From Morchella semilibera (lineage: Eukaryota > Ascomycota > Pezizomycetes > Pezizales > Morchellaceae), in the NCBI GenBank assembly GCA_009192285.1, contig CM018607.1:186001-250000 (forward strand): a stretch of 64,000 nucleotides of DNA, in the 5' to 3' direction. The notes beneath the pieces were generated by a model. The model ran no database searches and was not told the origin of the DNA. It saw nothing but the letters and a program-made list of their open reading frames with translations. The position numbers were made by a program, and so were the translations under genes. Positions within the stretch are counted from its first letter, which is position 1. Every line of letters begins with the position of its first letter. Of the stretch, positions 48,472 through 57,069 are shown one piece after another.

Positions 48472-48638
48472 GGAGGATTGGTTCAGAGTCCATTTCGTAA
48501 TCTGATTCGCGATCGAATAGCACAGGAGGGGTTCCTTGTTCTTGTCCATGATCCGGGATGGTCTCGCGAATGATAACACCATTGATATCTTGAGATTCAG
48601 GTGGTGGTACAGTGATACCCCCTTCATAATCAGTGGAT

Positions 48639-49132
48639 TATCACGGCTCCGCCTCCTGTACCCCGCCTTCCGCCAAGACGTCTCCAGAACAGGGTTGTTG
48701 GATAGTATCGATCGATGTCGGAAGTAGAATGATAGATTGGGAAGGAGCTCGGGTGATGGAATGTAAGCGCTAGGAAGGATGGGGTAGTATCGGGCTAGAG
48801 GTATGGGTATTGGGAATAGTATGGGTGGTACGGGAGTGGGGGAGGTTCTATGGGATTCTATGGTTATGAGTCAGCGGTGTGACGTGGAAGTTGTATATAT
48901 AGTGTTTGTTCTTTCCTATGTTTTCGCCTCTCTAGGCAACGTCTTCTTTCTGCTAGCAATATATTACTTTGGCTTCGGCCCTCCTGTCCTCGCCTCGTTC
49001 CTGAATCTGAACCTGAATCTGAACCTGAACCTGAACCTGTCTCGCCTCGGGTATCTCCTGAGCCGACCCTGTCTTCGTCCTCTTTCCTGGATTTACCCCG
49101 CTTAGCCCTTGGCCCGATTCCACCCCGTTAGA
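48639..49132 (+). repeat. 5' LTR (494 bp)
   Basis: Contains a TATATATAG promoter-like box near 48893 and a six-base tandem GAACCT/GAATCT repeat (about 49010-49040). Near-identical to the 3' LTR. Confidence 0.95.
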
Positions 49133-49168
49133 CTACATTGCCTCGCTTTTGGCTCCCGAGATACTAAT

Positions 49169-50644
49169 ATGGCAGCCTCCGGATCTTCGTTTATTCTTGC
49201 CCCTCCACCTGTTATTACCGAACGCATCGCTAACAGCGATGTGGTTCCTGCCACTTGGGCTGCTCCAGAAGATGTTCAAGCTTTTTCTAATCAATATAAT
49301 CATGACAAGGCCCTGCTCTTCGATCTTCTGGGGTATAATATCTCTCGCATTAGACATGAGAGAGATTTGGCCCGTTTCGAGAGAGACACGGCCTTGAATA
49401 CCGCCTCTGTTATCCCGGATCTTGAACAGCAAATTACGAGCCTAGAAAGCCAACTTGCGGAGGTCCGTCAGCTTAATACCTTACTGTCTGCTCAGGCTAC
49501 TGCTCCTCCCATCGTCCCTCCTGCTCCTCCCGCTGTTCCTCCCGCTCCTCCCGCTGTTCCTCCGCCTCCGGCCGCTCCTCCTGTTGTTCCCCCAGTAGTT
49601 CCTCCTCCGGCCGCTGCTGTTCCCCGCTCCGAGAAGGTCCCTGACCCACCTAAGTTTGACGGAAAGCGAGAGGAACTTTGCCCCTTCGTCACTCAACTTC
49701 GTCTTAAGATGCTCGCCAACCATGATCGCTTCCCTGCCGCCCAAGCTCGCCTTGCTTATGCTATTAATCTTCTGTCTGGTCGTGCCCTTGCCCAGGTAAT
49801 GCCCCTCGTTGTTGGAGGACGCATCGACCTGGAAGATATTGAGGACCTGATCACCATTCTGGAAACTGCTTTTGGAGATCCAGATCGTATTGCCACTGCC
49901 GAACGAGAACTCGAACGTCTTACCCAAGGCGGCCGAGACTTCTCCACCTACTTCGCTGAGTTTCAACGCTTGGCTGCTGAGGTCAGATGGAACGATGAGG
50001 CTAAGAAACACGCACTTACTCAAGGCCTCTCCCGCGAGCTTCGCTCCGCCATGATCCACCACGATGTCCCTGCCGCCACTTCTGAATATGTTCTTCTGCT
50101 TCAAAAGTTGGATAATAGACTCAGGGATGCTCGTGCCAGAGACCGCTCCTCTCCCTTTGCCATCCGTCAGCCCTTTGCTTCCTCTACTCCTGCTCGTGCT
50201 CCTGCTCCCGCTTCTGCTGCTCCCACTCCTCACCCCTCTTACTCTCCAGGTGGTGCGGTGCCAATGGACCTCTCTGGTGCCCGCCGTCCTCAACGACGTG
50301 GCCCTATTACCCCCGCTGAACGCGCCCGTCGTGCCGCTCAAGGACTCTGCATGTATTGCGGAGGTCCTGGGCATTTCGCTGCTGAATGTCCTGCTCGTCC
50401 TGTTGCTCGTCCTGCTCGTGTTGCTGCTACTTCTGAGGTCGGTGTACCTCCTGTTATGTCTGGGGCCGGCGCGCCTCCTGTTGTTAATCAAGCCTCTCGT
50501 CCTTCTTCTTCTCCTGGTTATGTTTTTGGGTTTCCTTTTGGTGCTTCTTCTCCTTCTGGCTCTGGATCTTTGGGTTTGGGTTCTCCTGGTTCAATGTCGG
50601 CGACTACCCTGGATCAGTCGGGTTTTCACGAGGACCTGTCTTAG
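49169..50644 (+). CDS. gag: Gag of the Ty3/gypsy chromovirus (491 aa)
   Basis: Structural protein that would form the particle and package the RNA. I start it at the ATG at 49169 (MAASGSSFILAPPP), the first after the LTR; an ORF start at 49109 would lie within the LTR. A helical coiled-coil region (LEQQITSLESQLAEVRQL) at about residues 85-110 is followed by a Pro/Ala/Val-rich stretch. Then comes the retrotransposon Gag domain (KFDGKREELCPFVTQLRLKM), reaching to about residue 320. A Pro/Ala-rich stretch leads to one CCHC zinc knuckle, CMYCGGPGHFAAEC, at about residue 394. The stop TAG at 50642 comes after a GGGTTTT slippery heptamer; pol lies in the -1 frame and overlaps. Intact. Confidence 0.93.
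   Translation: MAASGSSFILAPPPVITERIANSDVVPATWAAPEDVQAFSNQYNHDKALLFDLLGYNISRIRHERDLARFERDTALNTASVIPDLEQQITSLESQLAEVRQLNTLLSAQATAPPIVPPAPPAVPPAPPAVPPPPAAPPVVPPVVPPPAAAVPRSEKVPDPPKFDGKREELCPFVTQLRLKMLANHDRFPAAQARLAYAINLLSGRALAQVMPLVVGGRIDLEDIEDLITILETAFGDPDRIATAERELERLTQGGRDFSTYFAEFQRLAAEVRWNDEAKKHALTQGLSRELRSAMIHHDVPAATSEYVLLLQKLDNRLRDARARDRSSPFAIRQPFASSTPARAPAPASAAPTPHPSYSPGGAVPMDLSGARRPQRRGPITPAERARRAAQGLCMYCGGPGHFAAECPARPVARPARVAATSEVGVPPVMSGAGAPPVVNQASRPSSSPGYVFGFPFGASSPSGSGSLGLGSPGSMSATTLDQSGFHEDLS
50620..50626 (+). promoter_or_regulatory. Candidate -1 frameshift slippery heptamer GGGTTTT
   Basis: In the gag frame it reads G GGT TTT, matching X XXY YYZ exactly. It lies 16 nt before the gag stop. 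The -1 frame is open from here straight into pol (..GPVLGGLGQVPPLSLS). A downstream pseudoknot was not worked out. Confidence 0.6.
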
Positions 50645-50673
50645 GTGGCTTAGGCCAGGTCCCCCCTCTTTCT

Positions 50674-53600
50674 TTGTCTGCTTCTGCTGCTTCTGGTGTC
50701 TCTGGTGAGAAGGTTTCGGATAACGATCATCTTGTTGTTTCATGTATCGTATCTGATGAGAATAAAACTGTTAAAACCTACTCACTTGTTGACACCGGGG
50801 CTTCCGGATTTGCATTCATTGATGAATTATTTGTACGCCACAAGGAAATCCCCACTACTCTTCTCCCCAATCCTCGTGCCCTTCATGTTATCGATGGAAG
50901 AGAAATCTCCTCTGGTAGCATTACTCATATTGCTCACTTTTCTCTTCGCATCCAAGGTCATACTGAAAAAATTTCCGCCTATGTTACCCGCCTAGGACAT
51001 TATCCGTTGGTGTTAGGAATCCCCTGGCTGCGCCGACATAATGTTGCTATTAATTTTGCCGATAACTCGTTGACCTTCGGGTCCCCTCGCTGTCTTCAAC
51101 GTTGCAATGATGATCAAGTCCCTGCTTATGTTAAGGGAATTACCTCGCGGCTCCCTGCTAACCACAATTTTGAAATTGTCAGCGCTGCTACCTTTGCCGA
51201 AACTACTCAGGGACTAACTGTGTACGCCCTATTTCTTGGCGGTTCTACGGAGTCAATACCGCCGGAAATTGCCACTTTGGTCCCTCCCGAACATCATCAC
51301 TTTTGGCAACGGTTTGGCAAAGAAGGTCCTCAGAAATTGCCTCCGCACCGTCCTTATGATATTCGGATTAATCTTCATGAGGGAAAGGAACCCCCCTTCG
51401 GTCCTCTATATAGCATGTCTCGGGATGAACTGGCTGCATTAATTGAATACATCGATGACATGTTGAAGAAAGGGTTTATCGAATCTAGTTCTTCCCCCGC
51501 CGGATCCCCTGTTCTGTTTGTTAAAAAGCCTGGTGGTGGACTTCGATTCTGTGTGGATTACCGAGGTCTGAATGCGATTACCGTTAAGAATCGCTATCCC
51601 TTGCCGCTGCCTAAGGAAACGTTTAACCAACTCTGCAAGGCCAAATGGTATACCAAGTTGGATTTGAAGAATGCCTATAATCTGGTCCGAGTTGCAGCTG
51701 GAGATGAATGGAAGACCGCATTTCGGACCAGGGTTGGTTATTTTCAGTATAAAGTGATGCCCTTTGGATTGACCAATGCTCCTGCCGTCTTCCAGCACTT
51801 TATTAATGATACCCTTCGTCCCTTTTTGGACCGCTTCTGCACGGCTTACCTTGACGATATCCTTATTTATAGTGAGGATTTGGAGTCACACCGCAACCAT
51901 GTTAATCAGGTTTTGCAAGCTCTTACCGATGCTGATCTTTATTGCTCCCCCGAGAAGTGCGAATTTCAGGTCAAGGAAGTAAAGTATCTGGGAATGATTG
52001 TTACTACCGAAGGCCTGAAGCTCGACCCCAAAAAGATCGAAACTATTGTTAAGTGGGCTCGTCCCCTAAATGTGAGGGATATACAGGTGTTTAATGGTTG
52101 GGCAAATTTCTATCGGCGTTTTATTAAAAACTATTCGGGAATTGTTCGTCCTCTTACCACGTTGACCAAAGGGAATGTTGTGTTTGTTTGGTCCCCTGCC
52201 TGCGAGGAAGCCTTCGAAGGACTTAAAACTGCATTTACTACGGCCCCGATCCTTCGTCATTTTGATTTTGAGCGACGAGCTATTGTGGAATCGGATGCAT
52301 CAGATTATGTTTCGGGCGGCACACTTTCTCAGTATAGCGATGAGAATATTCTGCATCCCGTCGCCTTCTTTTCCGGAACTCACTCCCCCGCTGAGTGTAA
52401 CTACGAGATTTATGACAAGGAATTATTGGCTATCATTAAGTGTTTTGAAGAATGGAGAGCTGAACTGATGGGTGTTGCTGAACCTATTGAAGTTCTGAGC
52501 AACCATCGGAACCTGGAATATTTTATGACCAAGAGGGATTTGAATCGCCGACAGGCACGTTGGTCAGAGTTTCTTTCTCGTTTTAATTATGTGATCAAGT
52601 ATCGACCAGGGAAGCAAGGAGGGAAACCGGATGCATTGACTAGGAGATCAGGAGATCTGCCTAAAGAGGGGGATGAACGCCTGACGCAGCAAAGTCAGAC
52701 AGTGTTGAAGTCCCATAATTTGGGTTTGTTGGCAGCCATTCCGGCTGTCCGAGGACAGTCACCCCTAGAAAAACTTTTTGAACAGGCTTATATCACTGAC
52801 CCATTCCCGAATAAAATCTTAGGATTTCTTCGAGACGGCGTAAAACATTCCCGAGAGATTACTCTAGCAGAATGTTCGACCAGGAAAGGCCTTCTGACCT
52901 ACCGTGGGAAACTTTTTGTCCCAGACGATGCGCCTTTGCATTTGCACCTGTTGAAAGAACACCATGATGCCCCGTCGGCAGGCCATCCCGGGAAAGCAAA
53001 AACCTTTCAACTCCTCGCCCGTTCCTATTATTGGCCAGGGATGCGCAATACAGTGGATCGCTATGTTAGGAATTGTCATACCTGTAGTCGTAGTAAGACA
53101 GTTCGTCATGCCCCGTATGGAGTCCTTCGACCTCTACCGATTCCTCAGAGACCTTGGACACATATTTCCATGGACTTTGTCACAGGATTGCCAGAAAGCA
53201 AGGGAAGAGACGCGATTTTGGTAGTAGTCGATCGCTTATCAAAGATGCGGCACTATATTGCCTGCAATACTACCACTGGGTCTGAAGATCTCGCACGCCT
53301 GTTTATTGATCATGTTTGGAAACTTCATGGTCTCCCTACTAGTATCGTCTCCGATCATGGTACTCAATTTACGTCCCAGTTTTGGAAATCTCTCTGCAAG
53401 GTGCTAAAGATTAATGTCAACATGTCCTCCGCTTTCCACCCCGAAACTGATGGTCAGACGGAACGGATTAATGCGGTGATGGAACAGTATTTGCGGAGTT
53501 ATGTTTCCTATCAGCAGGATGATTGGGTAGACTGGCTTCCACTCACCGAGTTTGCATCAAATAATCACCCCTCGGAAACTACGCAGGTATCTCCCTTTAT

Positions 53601-54327
53601 GGCCAACCACGGGTTTGACCCTCGTTTTACGGAAAATCTCGCTCTGCCCCCGCTCGTCAATGGCCCCCAGGATACGAATGCTCTTGCCGATAAAATGGCT
53701 GAGATATACGATCAACTGCAAGCTGAGATGCGCTATGCACAGGATCGACAAGAAACCAACGCCAATGTCCACCGAGTCCCCGCTCCAGTCTACCATGTGG
53801 GTGATGAGGTATGGCTGAACGCCAGGAATATTCAGACTACCAGACCATCCCGGAAGCTTGATTGGAAACGTCTTGGAAGATTTAAAATTAAGTCGGTTAT
53901 TAGTCCTTATGCCTACGAACTTGATCTCCCCTCTACGATGAAGATACATCCTGTTTTTCATGTTTCGAAGTTGGAACCTTGCGCTATAGATCCCCTACCG
54001 GGACATATTCCTCCCCCCGCACCTCCGGTAATTGTTGATGGCGACGAAGAATGGGAAGTTGATGAGTTATTGGACTCCCGTCTTCGTTATTTACGATTGC
54101 AGTATTTAGTTAAGTGGAAGGGCTATGATGCACCAACCTGGGAGTACGCGGAGAATCTTACTAACGTCCCTCGTCTGTTGATTCGCTTTCATATGACATA
54201 CCCCACCAAGCCGAGACCTGATGGAGTTCTCGCGGAGCTCGAACCTAATGAGAGGGCAACTATCACGGCTCCGCCTCCTGTACCCCGCCTTCCGCCAAGA
54301 CGTCTCCGGAACAGGGTTGTTGGATAG
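50674..54327 (+). CDS. pol: Pol of the Ty3/gypsy chromovirus: PR-RT-RNaseH-IN-chromodomain
   Basis: A polyprotein probably made by -1 frameshifting from gag; residues are counted here from 50674. The aspartic protease motif DTGAS is at residue 40. Reverse transcriptase follows (FCVDYRGLNAITVKNRYPLP; YLDD at residue 392). RNase H has DASDYVSGG and YDKELLAI, but the usual TDH is SNH (Asn at residue 610). The integrase has an HHCC zinc domain (HHDAPSAGH..CHTC) and the DDX35E triad Asp834, Asp894, Glu930. A C-terminal chromodomain (EWEVDELLDSRL..YLVKWKGYDAPTWEYAENL) would guide insertion to chromatin marks. The last 22 codons and the stop lie inside the 3' LTR. No nonsense codon or frameshift is seen; the RNase H change may make it inactive. 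Confidence 0.95.
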   Translation: MSASAASGVSGEKVSDNDHLVVSCIVSDENKTVKTYSLVDTGASGFAFIDELFVRHKEIPTTLLPNPRALHVIDGREISSGSITHIAHFSLRIQGHTEKISAYVTRLGHYPLVLGIPWLRRHNVAINFADNSLTFGSPRCLQRCNDDQVPAYVKGITSRLPANHNFEIVSAATFAETTQGLTVYALFLGGSTESIPPEIATLVPPEHHHFWQRFGKEGPQKLPPHRPYDIRINLHEGKEPPFGPLYSMSRDELAALIEYIDDMLKKGFIESSSSPAGSPVLFVKKPGGGLRFCVDYRGLNAITVKNRYPLPLPKETFNQLCKAKWYTKLDLKNAYNLVRVAAGDEWKTAFRTRVGYFQYKVMPFGLTNAPAVFQHFINDTLRPFLDRFCTAYLDDILIYSEDLESHRNHVNQVLQALTDADLYCSPEKCEFQVKEVKYLGMIVTTEGLKLDPKKIETIVKWARPLNVRDIQVFNGWANFYRRFIKNYSGIVRPLTTLTKGNVVFVWSPACEEAFEGLKTAFTTAPILRHFDFERRAIVESDASDYVSGGTLSQYSDENILHPVAFFSGTHSPAECNYEIYDKELLAIIKCFEEWRAELMGVAEPIEVLSNHRNLEYFMTKRDLNRRQARWSEFLSRFNYVIKYRPGKQGGKPDALTRRSGDLPKEGDERLTQQSQTVLKSHNLGLLAAIPAVRGQSPLEKLFEQAYITDPFPNKILGFLRDGVKHSREITLAECSTRKGLLTYRGKLFVPDDAPLHLHLLKEHHDAPSAGHPGKAKTFQLLARSYYWPGMRNTVDRYVRNCHTCSRSKTVRHAPYGVLRPLPIPQRPWTHISMDFVTGLPESKGRDAILVVVDRLSKMRHYIACNTTTGSEDLARLFIDHVWKLHGLPTSIVSDHGTQFTSQFWKSLCKVLKINVNMSSAFHPETDGQTERINAVMEQYLRSYVSYQQDDWVDWLPLTEFASNNHPSETTQVSPFMANHGFDPRFTENLALPPLVNGPQDTNALADKMAEIYDQLQAEMRYAQDRQETNANVHRVPAPVYHVGDEVWLNARNIQTTRPSRKLDWKRLGRFKIKSVISPYAYELDLPSTMKIHPVFHVSKLEPCAIDPLPGHIPPPAPPVIVDGDEEWEVDELLDSRLRYLRLQYLVKWKGYDAPTWEYAENLTNVPRLLIRFHMTYPTKPRPDGVLAELEPNERATITAPPPVPRLPPRRLRNRVVG

Positions 54328-54754
54328 TATCGATCGATGTCGGAAGTAGAATGATGGATTGGGAAGGAGCTCGGGTGATGGAATGTAAGCGCTAGGAAGG
54401 ATGGGGTAGTATCGGGCTAGAGGTATGGGTATTGGGAATAGTATGGGTGGTACGGGAGTGGGGGAGGTTCTATGGGATTCTATGGTTATGAGTCAGCGGT
54501 GTGACGTGGAAGTTGTATATATAGTGTTTGTTCTTTCCTATGTTTTCGCCTCTCTAGGCAACGTCTTCTTTCTGCTAGCAATATATTACTTTGGCTTCGG
54601 CCCTCCTGTCCTCGCCTCGTTCCTGAATCTGAACCTGAATCTGAACCTGAACCTGAACCTGTCTCGCCTCGGGTATCTCCTGAGCCGACCCTGTCTTCGT
54701 CCTCTTTCCTGGATTTACCCCGCTTAGCCCTTGGCCCGATTCCACCCCGTTAGA
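54261..54754 (+). repeat. 3' LTR (494 bp)
   Basis: Overlaps the end of pol by 67 nt. Followed by the TGGAT duplication. Confidence 0.95.
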
Positions 54755-54811
54755 TGGATGCTGGAGATGCGGGGGGTGGGGGGTACTCAGGGCTGTCAAT
54801 ACTAGGGGTAA

Positions 54812-55261
54812 TGTTACGGAGCGAAGCGGAGACAATATCTCAACAAGCCAAGGTTCACAACCGAGGCGAAACGGGGAACGAGAACGAGAACAAGAGCGAG
54901 GACGAAAGACTATGGCCAAGCGAGGAGGTCACGTGGGTCCTGGCCTTATGCCAAGCGAGGCTAAGTATAGAAACAATCGTGTATTCCTAAAGACGAGACA
55001 AGACTAAAACGAAACAAAGCTAAAGACCCTATATAGAAGGGTTGGTAACAGGAAGACGTAGTAGAGAAGAAAGAGAAAAGAAAGAAAGGAAAGAAAACCC
55101 CTAGCCAAATATATATACTAATCCATACCCCTGTCCGTACTGACTCATACTCCGTGTAACGGAATCCCATAGAAACCCGAAGAACCCAAAAGAGAAAACC
55201 TAAACCAAGACCCATTCCTAAATATCCTCCCTTCCCCTGTAGCCCGTGTCACGCCATGATA
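54812..55261 (-). mobile_element. Solo LTR (450 bp), minus orientation, TATCATGG subfamily
   Basis: On the minus strand it starts TATCATGGCGTGACACGG and ends CTCCGTAACA, with perfect GGTAA duplications (54807-54811 and 55262-55266). The internal order (GGTTTCTATGGGATTCCG.., GAGTATGAGTCAGTACGG, TATATATATT, pyrimidine tract) matches the other LTRs. It is the third insertion in the transposase N-terminal coding part. Confidence 0.9.
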
Positions 55262-55669
55262 GGTAAGTGAATCTGGTGATCTTGCAGGACTAATTTTATC
55301 TGACTCACTGTCGTCTCTAATCGAACTTGCCGGAGAGGGCCCCAAAAGAGGTAGGTTATCTGGTCTGGACCCTTCGAGTTCCTCGGGATCGTCGCTATCG
55401 ATGTCTCAGTCGGTTGGCGCGCCTTCAAGGGGAGATTCATCAGAAAGCTGATCGACACTGTCATTGGAGCTGTTTGAAGGCGAAGGGCATGGCTCGGGAT
55501 CGCTAGACATCTGTTCTTCTGGAGTGGCCGGGCGTTCTGGGGTCGCTATAGCTAGAGCAATGCGCCGTAAATCTTCCCTCTTAACAGCTAGATGTCTTTA
55601 CCAGGCTGCCTCGGTATGGATCACATGAACAGCTCCTCCCATCATCGAACAGCCGCATTGCCGCCGCAT

Positions 55670-55965
55670 GACAGATGGAGTGTGGTGATGATGTTTGAGT
55701 CTAGATCTTAGGTACTGCTGCTGGGCCGGGAGTACCAATACTAGTTAACAAGTACTATATATGGACCCCTGTCGATCAGAGCATCATCATCACGTGATGA
55801 TAACGATAAGGGTTTAAGCTTAATAGCTTGCACATGTTACTGCGCATGCATTAATCTGCAGCTGCAGTACTAAGTCGGCCCTGATCAACACAAGTACCCC
55901 TCAAGCTTTGATTCATCTTCCTATACTTTTTTTTTTCATCGAATCACCATCAATCTCATCTCACA
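55670..55965. promoter_or_regulatory. Divergent promoter region of transposase and cargo gene
   Basis: About 300 bp between the minus-strand transposase start and the plus-strand cargo ATG. It contains a palindromic CACGTG(ATG) region near 55791, CTGCAGCTGCAG near 55857, and a T-run just before the cargo ATG. A shared control region is inferred from geometry. Confidence 0.45.
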
Positions 55966-56703
55966 ATGTCTTCACGAGCTATTAAGGCCGAGGCCATCAA
56001 GACCGAGGAAGGCGCAGAGGACATGTATATGCAGGACTGCGGCAAAACCATGGCCATCAAATCTGAGCTCTCTGCTGTACTCGAATCCAATGTTAACGAA
56101 CCCAAACAATACGCCATCAACCCCGCCATCTCCAAGATCATCAAAAGCGAGCTCCAATTAGATGATGGTGTTGGTTCCATCAAATCTGAATTGTCATCTA
56201 GTGAAGTTGATATGGAAATCGAAGAGCTCGTGCAGCTTTCCGGAAAAGTCGGAATTGTCTGTAAGTAAATTAAATGAGCATGAGTTTAAACAACACAAGA
56301 TACTGAGATACATCTAGACATCGGCAGATCCCTCTACCCCGGACATGCCCCTCGTGCAGGCTTGCAATACTGGATCAACAAGGCTTGGTCGGCTGAGCTC
56401 ATTCCTACCATTGGGGCACAGTTGCAAAGACCAGAGGGCAACCAACTCGTCTTGTATGGATGGGTTAGACGCAGGCACAATGCCGTTATTCTTCACCACC
56501 TCAACCAAGGCAGATATATCCGTGGCCGTGTCCTTGAAACCGAACCGTGGATGTGGGGTGAGGATCAGTGCTACTGGGGTTTGATGGAATGGGAGGTTTA
56601 TACCGTTGCAGACAATAAGGCCACGACTAATGCCAGCGATAAAAACGTTACCAGTAACATTAACGCCAAATCCGAGTCGAAAGCGGTTACCGATCGAGAC
56701 TAG
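55966..56703 (+). CDS. Two-exon cargo gene of the 16-kb transposon, 226 aa, function unknown
   Basis: Exon 1 is 55966-56260 and exon 2 56318-56703. The 57-nt intron has a perfect GTAAGT donor and CATCTAG acceptor, and the 681-nt total is in frame with no lesion. Residues 1-95 are acidic and disordered-looking, with five SUMO-type psi-K-x-E sites (IKAE, IKTE, IKSE three times). Residues 100-195 form a compact aromatic-rich domain (RSLYPGHAPRAGLQYWINKAW, NQLVLYGWVRRRHNAVILHHL, GRYIRGRVLETEPWMWGED, GLMEWEVYTV). The tail is Thr/Ser/Asn/Lys-rich. I do not recognise the domain. The gene lies inside the TIRs, diverging from the transposase, and unlike the two transposon genes it carries no stop codon, so it may be under selection. 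A role in transposon control or chromatin is a guess. Confidence 0.8.
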
Positions 56704-57069
56704 TACCGAGAGGCGGGCCACGCACTAGTAGGATGGATTGATATCAAAGGAGATAACCTTCGAACCGATATTATTCATACATGTATACAGTTAAATGATA
56801 CCCCGGCGACCCAGCCTGTATACGTATTTGAACACAATATATCAACTTATAATTAAGCCTCCGGCAGTACAGTACATGTATTAACTAGTGCTAGGTCAAG
56901 AACTGTAGGTTTAGCACGTCATAGGTCAAGCAATGCATATTCTTTGCGAGTATTATATTTAGACCAATCATTAATACTAATATTGTAGTTGATACTATAT
57001 ATATATATATGAAATATCAAATATATATGCACGTGCACGTGACTTTAATTTGTACATGTAGTTTGCGCT

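Larger units (their letters stand above)
48639..54754 (+). mobile_element. Full-length Ty3/gypsy chromovirus (6,116 bp)
   Basis: Two 494-bp LTRs (48639-49132 and 54261-54754) differ at only two positions (A/G near 48669 and 48705), so insertion is recent. The flanking 5-bp duplication is TGGAT (48634-48638 and 54755-54759). It encodes gag and pol in overlapping frames, in the order protease, RT, RNase H, integrase, chromodomain, with no premature stops. The LTR ends are TATCAC...TTAGA rather than TG...CA. A short purine tract (GAGAGGG) lies just before the 3' LTR. No tRNA-type primer binding site (TGG...) follows the 5' LTR, which leaves room for another priming mode. Confidence 0.96.
44855..55669 (-). 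pseudogene. tnp2-type transposase split by three LTR insertions
   Basis: The DDE transposase of the 16-kb element. Downstream part: exon 47936-47088 ends in the conserved DIAFMMSTDGVRVFKSRKVFN and splices in phase (intron 47087-47015) to exon 47014-44855. That exon carries MLLVSFIPGPNNLSDLGSFL, RALSYCPYC, KGHCCLKELSSIDIPRSFPPDAMHLWWENI and a C-terminal basic part. The N-terminal part (SNDSVDQLSDESPLEG.., acidic and Ser-rich) lies at 55669-55267, beyond 7.3 kb of nested elements. With the insertions left out the frame is open through all three junctions. Single stops lie at 55600-55598 (TAA), 55408-55406 (TGA) and 45652-45650 (TAG). The gene is therefore inactive twice over. The ATG at 55669 is a guess. 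Family assignment is confident. Confidence 0.85.

Noticed and set aside
49481-50491. Antisense 336-aa ORF over gag
   Set aside because: Low-complexity Ser/Gly/Arg reading opposite the Pro/Ala-rich gag; no motif.
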